A stretch of DNA of 64,000 bases from Sandaracinobacteroides saxicola (lineage in GTDB: Bacteria > Pseudomonadota > Alphaproteobacteria > Sphingomonadales > Sphingomonadaceae), in the NCBI RefSeq assembly GCF_014117445.1, contig NZ_CP059851.1:2666001-2730000 (forward strand), given 5' to 3'. Of this stretch, positions 46,996 through 56,592 are shown in pieces; position 1 is the first letter of the stretch, and every line of letters begins with the position of its first letter. A program made the translations under genes and the position numbers. The notes under the pieces are model-generated. The model saw only the letters and a program-made list of their open reading frames with translations. It made no database searches and was not told where the DNA came from.

Positions 46996-48708
46996 TCACC
47001 CTTTATGCTTGGGGACGATGAGGGATTTGACGCTGCTCATGTCCACTTCCCGCGCGGCGTCCGGTGCCACGCCCAGGACGGGGGCGATGCGCAGCACGGT
47101 GCGCTTGAAGATCGGCGCGGCGAGCCAGCCGGCGGTGCGAAAGCCATAGGTGTCCTTGGTGCCCTTGCCGTCCATCAGGCTGACGATCACGGCATAGCGC
47201 GGGGCGTCCATCGGGAAGGCGCCGGCGAAGGTGGTGATGTTCTTGTCGTGGTAATAGCCGCCACCGAGTTCGCGCGGGCGGGGCATTTCGGCGGTGCCGG
47301 TCTTGCCGCCGACGCGATAGCCGGGGGCGTCGGCCTGGCCGCCGGTGCCTTCGGTCACCGCGGCGCGGAGCAGAATGCGCATGGTGTCGCTGGTCGATTG
47401 CTTGAACACGCGGCGGCCGGGGTTGGCGCGGGCGGGATCGACCTTCAGGAAGGTGGCGGGGCGATAGATGCCGCCGTTGACCAGGGTGGAGTAGGCGACG
47501 GCAAGGTGCAGCGGCGTGACGGCGATGCCATGGCCGAAGCCGACCGTCATCACCGCGCTCTGTCCCCAGTTGCTGACGGGTGGGTAGAGGGTACGGCCCT
47601 TTTCCAGCAGCTCGCCGCTGACCTTGTCGAGGAAGCCCATCCGGCGGAGATATTCGCGCTGGACGGGTTCGCCATATTCCAGCGCCATCTTCGCGGTACC
47701 GATGTTCGAGGAGTAGACGAAGACATCGGGCACCGACATGATGCGGTTCTGCGGGTGGTCGTCCTTGATCACGAAACGGCCGGTGTGCAGCGGCGCGCGG
47801 GCGTCATAGGTCTTGGCGAGCGACGGGATGGTGCCGACGTCCAGGCCCATGGCGATGGTGAAGCCCTTGAAGGTGCTGCCCAGTTCGAACACGGCGAGTG
47901 TGGCGCGGTTCATGTAGGCCGGCATGCCCATCGCCCCGCCGGGTGCGTTGGGGTTCCAGCTGGGCAGTGACGCCATCGCCAGCACCTCGCCGGTATGCAC
48001 GTCCATGACGACCCCGGCGGCGCCCTCCGCGCTGTGTTTCGCCATGGCGAAGGCCAGTTCGCTTTCCAGGCTCTGCTGCACGCGGGCGTCGAGTGCCAGC
48101 GCCAGCGGCGTGCCGAGCAGCTTCGGGTCGGACAGGCGGGCGTTGAAGGCGCGCTCGATGCCGGCGCCCTTGCCGTCCTCGCTCATCACACCGAGCACCT
48201 GCGCCGCCATGGTGAGATTGGGGTAGAGGCGTTCGCCCTCGCGCTCCAGCGTGATCCCCGGGTCACCCAGGCGACGGATTTTCTCGGCGTCTGCGGGCAG
48301 CACGCGGCGAGCGATATATTTGAATTTCCCGGGATGGGTGAGCGCGGCGAAAATCTGCGCCTCGCTGCGGCTGGGCAGGAGCGCGGCGATGCGCGATGCA
48401 AGGACCCGCTTGTCGCTGACGATGTCGTAGGGGCGCGCGGCGATCGCGAAGGCCTGGAAATTGCGGGCAAGCGGCGTGCCGTGGCGGTCGGTGATGTCGG
48501 CGCGGGCGGGGACGGTGGAGGCGATGGCGTTGCGCCGGTCGGGGCCGTCATAGAGCAGGCCGAGCTCCAGCAGGCGGAGGATGAGGATGGCGATGAGACC
48601 AAAGACGATGAGCAGGCCGATGACCATCCGCTGCCGCGCGACCGCCAGCGCCATCGCCCGGTGACCGGGGAGGCGGAGTTCGGCGGCGCGGGCGGCGGCG
48701 GGGCTCAC
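46996..48708 (-). CDS. ftsI: Septal peptidoglycan transpeptidase FtsI (PBP3)
   Basis: A 570-residue class B penicillin-binding protein. A cytoplasmic N-terminus and one membrane helix (about 29-47) precede the pedestal domain. The transpeptidase motifs are S278 in STFK, SSN at 333-335 and KTG at 469-471. The start is GTG 48708, seven bases after the ftsL stop; the in-frame ATG 48654 is an alternative. It crosslinks septal murein with FtsW. Confidence 0.94.
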   Translation of the reverse strand: MSPAAARAAELRLPGHRAMALAVARQRMVIGLLIVFGLIAILILRLLELGLLYDGPDRRNAIASTVPARADITDRHGTPLARNFQAFAIAARPYDIVSDKRVLASRIAALLPSRSEAQIFAALTHPGKFKYIARRVLPADAEKIRRLGDPGITLEREGERLYPNLTMAAQVLGVMSEDGKGAGIERAFNARLSDPKLLGTPLALALDARVQQSLESELAFAMAKHSAEGAAGVVMDVHTGEVLAMASLPSWNPNAPGGAMGMPAYMNRATLAVFELGSTFKGFTIAMGLDVGTIPSLAKTYDARAPLHTGRFVIKDDHPQNRIMSVPDVFVYSSNIGTAKMALEYGEPVQREYLRRMGFLDKVSGELLEKGRTLYPPVSNWGQSAVMTVGFGHGIAVTPLHLAVAYSTLVNGGIYRPATFLKVDPARANPGRRVFKQSTSDTMRILLRAAVTEGTGGQADAPGYRVGGKTGTAEMPRPRELGGGYYHDKNITTFAGAFPMDAPRYAVIVSLMDGKGTKDTYGFRTAGWLAAPIFKRTVLRIAPVLGVAPDAAREVDMSSVKSLIVPKHKG

Positions 48709-48715
48709 GGGTGTT

Positions 48716-49327
48716 TCATGGGCGGGGGGTGGTGGCGATCTGGAGCAGGTCGGCGGGCGGGCCGCCGCGCTGCTCCTGGCTGGCGGCGGCATCGATGCTG
48801 GCGATCAGCGTCGGGTCGAGACCATGCGGCGCGGCGGGTTCGGGGCGAAGCCGCGGCGCGGCAGGCTTCGGCGCGGGGGTTATCGCCACGGTCGGTAGTG
48901 ATGCGCGCAGCAGCGGCGCGGCGGGGGCCCGCGCCGGGGCTTCGGCGACGGCAAGCTGCACGGGGTTTTGCGCCATCGCCGGCGCGGCATCGCGGCCATA
49001 GCTGGCGAGCTGCATCGGATCGTTCAGGAACTGTTCGGCGTTGACCGGCTGCAGGCCCAGCACGTCACTGTTCCAGCGCTCCAGTTGCGGCAGGCGCATG
49101 CGCACCCGCAGCTCGGCATCGAGCGCGCGGATCTTTGATTGCAGCGCGGCATTGTCGCGGGCGAGCTTTTCCGCGGCCGTTCGCTCGTTGCTGACCGACA
49201 GGCTGGCGGCATAGCCGGCGACCGAGATGGCCAGGGTGCCCGCCACCATCAAGGCGGTTCGGGTCCATTTCTTGCGGGCGACGGGCGTGGGACCGGCGAA
49301 GTCGGTGGTCATCAGGCGCTGGATCAT
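48716..49327 (-). CDS. ftsL: FtsL-like cell division protein with long C-terminal tail
   Basis: A 203-residue bitopic protein: cytoplasmic 24 residues, a membrane helix ([19 protein letters not shown]), then a coiled coil (about 48-85, [19 protein letters not shown]). Position between rsmH and ftsI identifies it. An Ala/Pro-rich periplasmic tail of about 90 residues makes it nearly twice the classical FtsL length. The start overlaps the rsmH stop (ATGA). Confidence 0.85.
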   Translation of the reverse strand: MIQRLMTTDFAGPTPVARKKWTRTALMVAGTLAISVAGYAASLSVSNERTAAEKLARDNAALQSKIRALDAELRVRMRLPQLERWNSDVLGLQPVNAEQFLNDPMQLASYGRDAAPAMAQNPVQLAVAEAPARAPAAPLLRASLPTVAITPAPKPAAPRLRPEPAAPHGLDPTLIASIDAAASQEQRGGPPADLLQIATTPRP

Positions 49328-50247
49328 GCGTGGGCCTCCCAGGCTGGAGCGGGGGTACGGTGCGCGGCGCGCAGCGTCGCGGAACGCGCGCGGGGGTTGC
49401 CGGCAAGTTCCGCCGGCGACGGCCGGATCGCCTTCGACGCACGGGCAAAGCTGGGCGCGCGGGCGGCGGCGAGGACGGGCAGGTGGCGTGAGCCGCCGGG
49501 CAGCGCGCCGGTGCGGGCGGCGAAAAACTGTTTCACCATGCGGTCCTCAAGGCTGTGGAAGCTGACGACGGCGAGGCGGCCACCGGGGCGTAGCACGCGC
49601 TCCGCCGCGGCCAGGCCGCGGTCCAGCTCGCCGAGCTCGTCGTTCACATGGATGCGGATCGCCTGGAAGGTGCGGGTGGCGGGGTCGCGCTTCATGCCCG
49701 GGTGCCAGCCCAGCGCGCGGCGCACCAGGGTAGCCAATTCCCCGGTGCGGATGAGCGGGCGGGCGGCGAAGATGGCACGGGCGATGCGGCGCGAGGCGGG
49801 TTCCTCGCCATAGCGGTAGATGACGTCGGCGATGTCCGATTCATTGGACGCGTTCAGGAAATCGGCGGCGGTCAGCCCCTCTTGGCCCATGCGCATGTCG
49901 AGCGGGCCGTCCTCGCGGAAGGACATGCCATAGTCCGGCTGGTCGAGCTGCATCGAGGAGACGCCGAGGTCGAGCGCGATGGCGTCGGCGCTGGCCTCCC
50001 CCAGGATTTCGGCCATGCGGGAAAAGGGGGCCTCGATCAGGCGCAGCCGGCCGTTGCTGGCGGCCTCCAGGCTGCGCCCGGCGACGATGGCGCGGGGGTC
50101 GCGGTCGAAACCGATGGCGGTAACGCCGGCGGCGAGCGCGGCACGGGCATAGCCACCGCCGCCGAAGGTGCCATCGACGTAGGTTTCGCCGGGTTGCAGG
50201 GCGAGCGCGGCCATGACCTCGGCCAGCAGGACGGGAATGTGGCTCAT
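49324..50247 (-). CDS. rsmH: 16S rRNA (cytosine-1402-N4) methyltransferase RsmH
   Basis: A 307-residue SAM-dependent enzyme (MraW). It shows the N-terminal HIPVLLAEV, the SAM site [23 protein letters not shown] and the C-terminal [19 protein letters not shown] 50247 overlaps the mraZ stop (ATGA), the usual mraZ-rsmH coupling. Confidence 0.95.
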   Translation of the reverse strand: MSHIPVLLAEVMAALALQPGETYVDGTFGGGGYARAALAAGVTAIGFDRDPRAIVAGRSLEAASNGRLRLIEAPFSRMAEILGEASADAIALDLGVSSMQLDQPDYGMSFREDGPLDMRMGQEGLTAADFLNASNESDIADVIYRYGEEPASRRIARAIFAARPLIRTGELATLVRRALGWHPGMKRDPATRTFQAIRIHVNDELGELDRGLAAAERVLRPGGRLAVVSFHSLEDRMVKQFFAARTGALPGGSRHLPVLAAARAPSFARASKAIRPSPAELAGNPRARSATLRAAHRTPAPAWEAHA

Positions 50248-50714
50248 GCGCGCGCCGCCATCAGGCTGCGGACCGTGCGTTCCAGCCGCGGCGACAGGTC
50301 GGGCAGGGCCAGGAAGGTTTCCGGTGCCCACAGTTCGAAGCGGTCGCCAAGACCGAGGAACAGCGCGGCGCTGCGGTGGGTGAGTTCGGCGAGGTCGCGC
50401 AGCAGCGGCGTGAGCGAAAGGCGGCCGGTGTCATCATAGCGCAGCACTTCCGCGAGCGCGAAGGTCTCACGCGCGCGGTTGGCGGGGGCGGAAGAGAAAT
50501 CGCCCTCGAACCGGTTGTTCAAGGTATCGACCTGGGCTTCGAAATGGCGGACGTCATAGCCGACAAGGCAGGGGCGATGCTCGTCCGGCGTCAGGGCGAG
50601 GGCTTTTTCACCGCTGCGTGATTCGAGCGCCTCGCGCAGGCCGGCAGGCACCGACAGGCGATGCTTGGCATCGATGCCATTGATGCAAGAGCCTGAAAAA
50701 ATGGTGCGATTCAC
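50244..50714 (-). CDS. mraZ: Transcriptional regulator MraZ
   Basis: A 156-residue protein with two MraZ/AbrB-like half-domains: [17 protein letters not shown] near residue 12 and [18 protein letters not shown] in the second half. MraZ forms a ring that binds short phased repeats upstream of its own gene and can repress the dcw cluster. The start is GTG 50714. Candidate binding boxes lie 78-131 bp upstream. Confidence 0.9.
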   Translation of the reverse strand: MNRTIFSGSCINGIDAKHRLSVPAGLREALESRSGEKALALTPDEHRPCLVGYDVRHFEAQVDTLNNRFEGDFSSAPANRARETFALAEVLRYDDTGRLSLTPLLRDLAELTHRSAALFLGLGDRFELWAPETFLALPDLSPRLERTVRSLMAARA

Positions 50715-50791
50715 GACGCTTTACTTCCCCATCGGGAGTGGGCGCCGCCCCGGTCAGGGGAAAAATGTCTCCGAGATACCGCGCCATTCCC

Positions 50792-50845
50792 TGGGGAAAA
50801 CTGCTATCATGGGAAATTATGGTATCGCAATGGGAAATCGTGGTT
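50792..50845. promoter_or_regulatory. Phased TGG(G/T)N boxes upstream of mraZ, likely MraZ operator
   Basis: On the + strand TGGGA (50810), TGGTA (50820), TGGGA (50831) and TGGTT (50841) are spaced 10, 11 and 10 bp, with TGGGG at 50792 one helical repeat further on. E. coli MraZ binds TGGGN repeats separated by 5-bp spacers, which is the same phasing. The rest of 50715-50951 is AT-richer and non-coding and should contain the dcw promoter. Confidence 0.6.
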
Positions 50846-50951
50846 CATCAACTCAATTTGCGGCCAAGCGACTGATAATGCGCATGGAATATTTTCGAGC
50901 CGGTTCGACTGTGATGGCATCGTCTGCCTGCGGATAAGTGGGTGCAAAACA

Positions 50952-51740
50952 TCAGGGCAACACCGGTTCGACACGCCAGGCATAACGCCGCGCCATGCGC
51001 AGTTCCGGATCGGTGGGGGACGTCAGGCGAACATGGTTGCGACCATCGCCGGCGGGCAGCGACTGGATTTCGATAAGGCTGCCATCGCGCCGCGTGGCCT
51101 GGAGATAGTCCGCCCCGGCCCAGTTGACGCTGGCCGCGGCGACGAAATCCTGCGCGCTGAGGCGCGACAGGATCGTGCCGAGGCGGGCGGTGTCTGACGG
51201 GCTGAGGGGCGTGCTGCCGGCGGCGCTGATCCGGCGGGCGGAGACGATGCTGTCGGCGGCGATGCGTGGCGGTTGCAGCGTGGACCAGGCCGACGGCCAG
51301 AGCGGCAGCGAGGGCGTATGGTCGAGCATGAGGTGGCGCGCCCCGAGCACCGCGCGGCGGTCGAAAAAGCCGGCGCTGGCAAGCGTGAGGCCCTGCCGGT
51401 CATAGAGCCTTAGTTGCAGCGGTTCCTCCGCCGGCAAGGGCGTGACCGGCGGGCGGCCGCGCAGGCGCGTGAGGTCGCGCAGCAGGGCATCGATGCGGCG
51501 CTCGTCGGCCGGGGCGTCGGCGGCGGACAGCACCACCCAGCGGTCGAGGTCGGCGCGGCGCAGCAGCACCACCTGTGCCCGGCCGCGCGCCAGTTCGATG
51601 CGCGTGACGGCCGAGGGATCGAGACCGGGAAACAGCCGGTCGCTCTGCCGCCAGTCCCTGAGGCCGATCAGCAGCAGGACGAGAAACGGCAGGGTGACGA
51701 GCAGGGCGACGAGGCGGGGGGTGCTGAGGGTCGCGCTCAC
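50952..51740 (-). CDS. Membrane-anchored DUF4340-like protein
   Basis: A 262-residue protein from GTG 51740, which overlaps the heparinase-like gene stop (GTGA). One N-terminal membrane helix (LVALLVTLPFLVLLLIGL) is followed by a beta-rich region. A segment on the pattern 'VTRIEL...WVVL...APADERRIDALL' resembles DUF4340 proteins. The function is unknown. It ends 237 bp before the mraZ start. Confidence 0.6.
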   Translation of the reverse strand: MSATLSTPRLVALLVTLPFLVLLLIGLRDWRQSDRLFPGLDPSAVTRIELARGRAQVVLLRRADLDRWVVLSAADAPADERRIDALLRDLTRLRGRPPVTPLPAEEPLQLRLYDRQGLTLASAGFFDRRAVLGARHLMLDHTPSLPLWPSAWSTLQPPRIAADSIVSARRISAAGSTPLSPSDTARLGTILSRLSAQDFVAAASVNWAGADYLQATRRDGSLIEIQSLPAGDGRNHVRLTSPTDPELRMARRYAWRVEPVLP

Positions 51741-53488
51741 TTGCCCTGCCGCTTGAAGCTCCAGCCGATGCTTGCCTGCCGGTCGTCGGGCAGGTCGGCC
51801 GCCAGGATCAGCTGCTGGATGGCATGGCTGTCGCCGTCCGGGTCGATCCACAGGCTGGGTTCGAGGAGCAGCGTGCCGGGATCGGAGTTGAAGGAGGCGC
51901 GGAACGCCCAGGCGGCGCTGCCCAGGCGGACCAGGGCGCCGAGGCCGTCGCTGGTGAGGCTGGGCTCGGCATCGGGACCGAGGTGGAAGCGGATGGCGAC
52001 GGCATGGCGGTGGCTGCGGCGGAAGCGGCTGAGCGGGTTGGGGACGGGAATCAACCGGTCCTCCCCGCGCAGGTCGGTGCCGTCGGCGGAGAGGTAGAGG
52101 GTGCGGCGGTGGTCAAGGCCGAAGCGGCGGCGGTAACCGTCGTGGGTCGCCTCGACGAACTGCGCGCCCTCGTGGCTGCGGCGCTCCACCGTGACCGCCT
52201 CGACGCCGGAGGCCATGCGCGCGCTGCCGTCCTGCAGGCGCGTGCTGTTGGTGTCCGCCAGCACCAGCGTGCTGTGGGCGGCGGTCGAGCGCAGGCCTTC
52301 GGCAAGCTCCGCCGGCAGCGGCTTGCGCTGGCCGCCGTCGCTGCCGCAGTTGACGATCAGCAGCGCCGCGCCATCGGACAAGGTGAAGGCGAGCGTGGAG
52401 GCATGGGCGCGCGGGTTGACGCGCGAGGGCGGCGGCGGCCCGGCATCCAGAATGGCGATGGTCCTGCCGGCGGCGAGGCGCTGATAGCCGGAGCGCGGGC
52501 CAGGGGCGCTGTCCGCCGCGGCGTGCCCGGCGGTCGCCAGACGCTTCACCTGCGCGGCGCTGGGGGTGCCGCCGTGCCAGGCGGCGGGGTGGCCATCGCC
52601 CATCGACAGGCCCTTCAACGTCGGCCCGATGCGGTCGAGCGTGTCGCGGACGATGGCGGGGGGCGAACTGCCACGCGCCGTGGCGGCGGCGGCGACCATC
52701 AGCAGCAGTTCGCCGATCAGCGTCAGGTCGAGCGGGCAGCGGCTGACGGCGGAGCCATCGTCGAGCAGCAGCGCCGACAGGGATGTTGCCAAAAGGGCCT
52801 CGGCGCTGTCGTGGCGGGTGTCGCCGCCGGGGAGAAGCAGCCCGGCGACCAGCAGGCCGGCCGCCGCCTCGACCCGCGCGAAGCCTTCGGCCATGCGCGG
52901 CACCGCGCGGTCGAGATGGCGCGCCCAGCGGGCGATGGCGTTGAGCGTGGTGGAGCGGTGGACATGGTCGTTGCTGGCGATGATCCAGGGGGAGTAGGCC
53001 GTCCACATCAGGATGCGTCGGCCGGTGAGATCGGGCCGCCAGGCGAGCGGATGATATTCCGGGAATTGCGCCAGCCAGCGCTTGGCGACGGCCTCCACCC
53101 GCCGGCCGTCCCGGCCATGGTCGGCAACCGCCGCCATGTCGCGCAGCCAGCCCCAGCCGTTCGCCCAGTCGAGCCAGGCGGCCGGCGCGGCGGGGGCGTC
53201 GAAACGCACCTCCGCCATCGCCTGGCCATAGCTGCTGTGATAGAGGCGCCCGGCCTTCAACCGCTCGCCCACGCCGGGGTCGCCCGGGATCGGATCCACC
53301 GGCACGGCGAGCAGCTTCAGCGGGAAGCGGCCCTTCAGATGGCGCTTGCCGAGGGGCGAGGCGAAGGTGAGGCGGTCGAGCCGGGCGGCGACGCGTTCGG
53401 CGAGCGACAGGCCCTTGTCGCCACCAGCGCGAACCAGGCGGAAACTGTCGGCCCCGTTGCCGCCATCATCCGCGCTGTCATCCGCCAT
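51737..53488 (-). CDS. Heparinase II/III family protein
   Basis: A 583-residue protein. An alpha-helical N-terminal half ([20 protein letters not shown] and [12 protein letters not shown]) is followed by a beta-sandwich heparinase II/III-like C-terminal domain (about 330-560, including [15 protein letters not shown] and [20 protein letters not shown]). No signal peptide is visible, which is usual for this sphingomonad form. Polysaccharide lyase activity is inferred from the fold only. It overlaps the rpe end by 11 bases. Confidence 0.82.
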   Translation of the reverse strand: MADDSADDGGNGADSFRLVRAGGDKGLSLAERVAARLDRLTFASPLGKRHLKGRFPLKLLAVPVDPIPGDPGVGERLKAGRLYHSSYGQAMAEVRFDAPAAPAAWLDWANGWGWLRDMAAVADHGRDGRRVEAVAKRWLAQFPEYHPLAWRPDLTGRRILMWTAYSPWIIASNDHVHRSTTLNAIARWARHLDRAVPRMAEGFARVEAAAGLLVAGLLLPGGDTRHDSAEALLATSLSALLLDDGSAVSRCPLDLTLIGELLLMVAAAATARGSSPPAIVRDTLDRIGPTLKGLSMGDGHPAAWHGGTPSAAQVKRLATAGHAAADSAPGPRSGYQRLAAGRTIAILDAGPPPPSRVNPRAHASTLAFTLSDGAALLIVNCGSDGGQRKPLPAELAEGLRSTAAHSTLVLADTNSTRLQDGSARMASGVEAVTVERRSHEGAQFVEATHDGYRRRFGLDHRRTLYLSADGTDLRGEDRLIPVPNPLSRFRRSHRHAVAIRFHLGPDAEPSLTSDGLGALVRLGSAAWAFRASFNSDPGTLLLEPSLWIDPDGDSHAIQQLILAADLPDDRQASIGWSFKRQGK

Positions 53489-54143
53489 GGCGCAAGGCCG
53501 CGATATTGCCGGCATAGGCGGACGGGCCACCGCGGAAGCTGGCCGTGCCGGCGACCAGCACGTCGGCGCCGGCGGCCAGCGCGCGAGGAGCAGTGGTCAT
53601 GTCGATGCCGCCGTCCACCTCCAGGTCGATGGCGCGGCCGGTCGCGTCGATCATGGCGCGCAGCCGTTCGATCTTGGGCAGCGCGCTGTCGATGAAGGCC
53701 TGGCCGCCGAAGCCCGGGTTGACGCTCATCACCAGGATCAGGTCGACAAGGTCCATGACATGGTCGAGCGCGCTGACCGGCGTGGCCGGGTTGAGCACGA
53801 CGCCGGCGCGCTTGCCCAGCGCCTTGATGCGTTGCAGGCTGCGGTGCAGGTGCGGCGAGGCCTCCGGGTGGATCGAGAGGATGTCGGCGCCGGCCTCGGC
53901 AAAGGCGTCGAGATAGGGATCGGCGGGCGCGATCATCAGGTGCACGTCCATGACCTTCGCGGTGTGCGGGCGCAGCGCCTTCACAACGGCAGGGCCGATG
54001 GTGAGGTTGGGGACGAAATGCCCGTCCATGACGTCGACATGGATATAATCGGCGCCGGCGGCGTCGATGGCGCGCACTTCGGCGCCCAGCGCCGCGAAAT
54101 CGGCGCTGAGGATCGAGGGAGCGATGCGGACGGGGCGCGACAT
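53478..54143 (-). CDS. rpe: Ribulose-phosphate 3-epimerase
   Basis: A 221-residue TIM-barrel enzyme of the pentose phosphate pathway, interconverting ribulose-5-P and xylulose-5-P. It shows [12 protein letters not shown], the metal-site [28 protein letters not shown] and LEVDGGID. Length and motifs are standard. It begins a run with the heparinase and DUF4340-like genes. Confidence 0.96.
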   Translation of the reverse strand: MSRPVRIAPSILSADFAALGAEVRAIDAAGADYIHVDVMDGHFVPNLTIGPAVVKALRPHTAKVMDVHLMIAPADPYLDAFAEAGADILSIHPEASPHLHRSLQRIKALGKRAGVVLNPATPVSALDHVMDLVDLILVMSVNPGFGGQAFIDSALPKIERLRAMIDATGRAIDLEVDGGIDMTTAPRALAAGADVLVAGTASFRGGPSAYAGNIAALRHGG

Positions 54144-54199
54144 GGCGTCTGTTAGCGCAGCGCGTCGAATCGGGGAAGGCGGTCAGCGCGGCTTTTTCG

Positions 54200-54418
54200 T
54201 CAGCCGCGTTGCGCCGGACCGGCGCACTTCAACCGTTGCGCCGGACCGGCGCACTTCAACCGTTGCGCCGCGTCGGCGCGGATGCGGCGCCGTTCAGCGT
54301 CGTCCGCGAAGGGCCAGCGCTCGATTTCGGGGAGCGTCCGCCCGCAGCCGGTGCACAACCCGCGGCGCACCGTGCAGATGTTGCGGCAGGGGCTGGGGAC
54401 AGTGCGGGCGGCGAGCAT
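54200..54418 (-). CDS. DUF1289 small cysteine protein with a duplicated C-terminal 9-mer
   Basis: A 72-residue protein with the DUF1289 cysteine pattern C11, C15, C22, C25 (SPCRNICTVRRGLCTGCGRT) followed by EIERW. It probably binds a metal; the function is unknown. The C-terminus contains RLKCAGPAQ twice, from a 27-bp tandem duplication. The start shares a base with the Ohr stop. Confidence 0.8.
   Translation of the reverse strand: MLAARTVPSPCRNICTVRRGLCTGCGRTLPEIERWPFADDAERRRIRADAAQRLKCAGPAQRLKCAGPAQRG
54208..54261. repeat. 27-bp tandem duplication in the DUF1289 gene
   Basis: Two exact copies of a 27-bp unit (54208-54234 and 54235-54261) beginning GTTGCGCCGGACCGGCGC, followed by a third partial copy. 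Each unit contains the palindrome GCGCCGG-A-CCGGCGC. The unit length keeps the reading frame. Confidence 0.85.
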
Positions 54419-54837
54419 CAGACCGTGGTGAGGTGGACGGGCACATTGCCGCGGGTGGCGTTGCTGTAGGGGCAGACCTGGTGGCCGGCCTCGGTCAGTT
54501 CGGTGGCGGTGGCGAGATCGAGGTTGGGGATGTGCACCTGGAGGGCAACCTCGAGCTGGAAGCCGCCACCGTCCTTGGGGCCGATGCCGACCTTTGCCGT
54601 GACCTCGACCGGCTCGATCTTCAAGCCGCGGCTGCGGGCGACGAACTCGACGGCGCTGGAGAAGCAGGCGGCATAGCCGGCGGCGAACAATTGTTCGGGG
54701 TTGGTGGCGCCGGCCTTGCCGGGGCCGCCCATGGATTTGGGAATGCTGGTGTCGAAATCGATCACGCCGTCGTCGCTGCTGGTGTGGCCGTTGCGGCCCC
54801 CGGTGGCGCGGGCGGTGGCGGTGTAAAGGCTGGACAT
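54418..54837 (-). CDS. ohr: Organic hydroperoxide resistance protein Ohr (OsmC family)
   Basis: A 139-residue thiol peroxidase that reduces organic hydroperoxides. The two catalytic cysteines are C58 (AACFSSAVE) and C122 (HQVCPYSNATRGN). The N-terminal LYTATARATGGRNG is typical of Ohr. AGGAGAAG precedes ATG 54837. No ohrR regulator is adjacent. Confidence 0.92.
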   Translation of the reverse strand: MSSLYTATARATGGRNGHTSSDDGVIDFDTSIPKSMGGPGKAGATNPEQLFAAGYAACFSSAVEFVARSRGLKIEPVEVTAKVGIGPKDGGGFQLEVALQVHIPNLDLATATELTEAGHQVCPYSNATRGNVPVHLTTV

Positions 54838-54921
54838 GGGGCTTCTCCTGCGGGACGGTGCTGCCGGGCGATGCTTGCGCTGCTTGTATGACAGGTGCAA
54901 GCGCGCAGTGGGAGTGCAGAG

Positions 54922-56061
54922 ATGGCAATCGGGCGACGCGGGCTGATCTGGGGCGCGGGCGGGGCGACCGTGGCGCTGGCGGCGGCGGGCGGCGGCTGGT
55001 GGGTGGCATCGCGGCCCCCCGAGACGGCGCGGGAACCCTGGACGCTGGCCGGACCGGTGCCGAAGGATGTGCGGCTGGATGCGTTTCGTCACGCCATCCT
55101 GGCGCCGAACCCGCACAACCGGCAGCCATGGCGCATCCGGTTGCTGGGCGATGATGCGGCGCTGCTCCATTGCGATCTCGATCGGCGGCTGCCGGCGACC
55201 GATCCGTTCGACCGGCAGACCGTTGTGGGGTTCGGCACGTTCATCGAGCTGGCGCTGCTGGCGGCGACGCAGCGCGGGGTCTCGGTGGCGGTGGAGCCTT
55301 TTCCCGAGGGCGAGCCGGCGCCGCGGCTGGACGCGCGGCCGGTGGCGCGGCTGCGCTTTCAAACGACCGGTGTGGCGCCCGATCCGCTGGCGGCGATGAT
55401 CCCGCACCGGCGGACCAACCGGAATGCCTTCGACCGCGGGCCGGATGCCGGGGCGCAGGCCGCGCTGAGCGCGCGGGGTAATGGCGTGGTGGTGCGGGCG
55501 AGTGCCGACCCGGCGCTGCTGGCGGCGCTGCGGCCACTGCTGGCGGAGGCATGGCGGGTGGAACAGGGCCTGCCGGCGACCTGGATGGAGAGCGTGGAAC
55601 TGACGCGGATCGGGCGGGCGGAGGTGGAGGCGGCGCCCGACGGCATCAGCCTGCTGGGGCCGATGATCGAAGCGCTGCGCACGACCGGGGTGTTGACGCG
55701 CGACAGTCTGGCCGATCCTGGCAGCACGGCCTTTTCGCAGGGGATGGCGCAGCAGGTGGCGCTGTTGCAATCGCTGCCGGGCGTGCTGACCGTGGTGACG
55801 CCGGACAACAGCCGCGCCGACCAGATCACCGCCGGCAGGGCCTATGCGCGGGCGGCGCTGCTGGCGGTGCGCAACGGGCTGGACCTGCATCCCGCGAGCC
55901 AGGCGTTGCAGGAGTTTCCCGCGATGGCGGCGCTATACGCCAGGGTGCATGCGATGCTGGCGCCCAAGGGGAGCACGGTGCAGATGCTGGCGCGGCTGGG
56001 GCGCGGGCCCACGGTGCCACCGGCGCCGCGCTGGCCGCTGGCGCGGGCGCTATTTCGGTGA
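54922..56061 (+). CDS. Acg-type FMN oxidoreductase (nitroreductase fold) with N-terminal signal
   Basis: A 379-residue protein. The N-terminus has RRG and a hydrophobic stretch (LIWGAGGATVALAAAGGG), resembling a Tat-type signal or anchor without a full twin-arginine consensus. The FMN-binding APNPHNRQPWRI and PHRRTNRNAF are typical of the Acg/nitroreductase-like family. The substrate is unknown. ATG 54922 follows GGGAG. The 3' end overlaps convergent regA by 12 bp. Confidence 0.8.
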   Translation: MAIGRRGLIWGAGGATVALAAAGGGWWVASRPPETAREPWTLAGPVPKDVRLDAFRHAILAPNPHNRQPWRIRLLGDDAALLHCDLDRRLPATDPFDRQTVVGFGTFIELALLAATQRGVSVAVEPFPEGEPAPRLDARPVARLRFQTTGVAPDPLAAMIPHRRTNRNAFDRGPDAGAQAALSARGNGVVVRASADPALLAALRPLLAEAWRVEQGLPATWMESVELTRIGRAEVEAAPDGISLLGPMIEALRTTGVLTRDSLADPGSTAFSQGMAQQVALLQSLPGVLTVVTPDNSRADQITAGRAYARAALLAVRNGLDLHPASQALQEFPAMAALYARVHAMLAPKGSTVQMLARLGRGPTVPPAPRWPLARALFR

Positions 56062-56592
56062 GCGTTTGGCGAGGATGCGTTGCAGGGTGCGACGGTGCAT
56101 CTTCAGGCGGCGGGCGGTTTCGCTGACGTTGCGGTCGCACAGTTCATACACGCGCTGGATATGTTCCCAGCGGACGCGGTCGGCGCTCATCGGCTCGGTG
56201 GGGGGTTCTGGGCGCTCGCCGCTGGTGGCGAGCAGGGCCGAGATGATGTCTTCGGGATCGGCGGGTTTGGCGAGATAGTCGGCGGCGCCTTCCTTCACCG
56301 CGGCGACGGCGGTGGCGAGGTTGCCATAGCCGGTCAGCATGACGATGCGGATGTCGGGCCGCATGGCGCGCAGTTCGCCGACCATTTCGAGGCCGTTGCC
56401 GTCGCCCAGGCGCAGGTCGAGCACGGCGAAATCGGGTTTCAGGGGGGCGGCGGCGGCGCGCGCCTCCGCCAGGCTGGCGGCGGTGGTGACGGCAAAGCCG
56501 CGGCGGCCGAGCGTGACGGCGAGGCGCTGGCGGAAGCTGGCGTCGTCGTCGGCCAGCAACAAGGTGCCATGATGTTCGGCGATTTCGGTCAT
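56050..56592 (-). CDS. regA: Response regulator RegA/ActR/PrrA family
   Basis: A 180-residue regulator with an N-terminal receiver domain: acidic pair at D15-D17, phosphorylation site D59 (FAVLDLRLGDG) and K109. A Fis-type helix-turn-helix at the C-terminus (SETARRLKMHRRTLQRILAK) is nearly invariant in this family. It controls redox-responsive genes such as respiration or photosynthesis. ATG 56592 overlaps the regB stop. Confidence 0.93.
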   Translation of the reverse strand: MTEIAEHHGTLLLADDDASFRQRLAVTLGRRGFAVTTAASLAEARAAAAPLKPDFAVLDLRLGDGNGLEMVGELRAMRPDIRIVMLTGYGNLATAVAAVKEGAADYLAKPADPEDIISALLATSGERPEPPTEPMSADRVRWEHIQRVYELCDRNVSETARRLKMHRRTLQRILAKRSPK

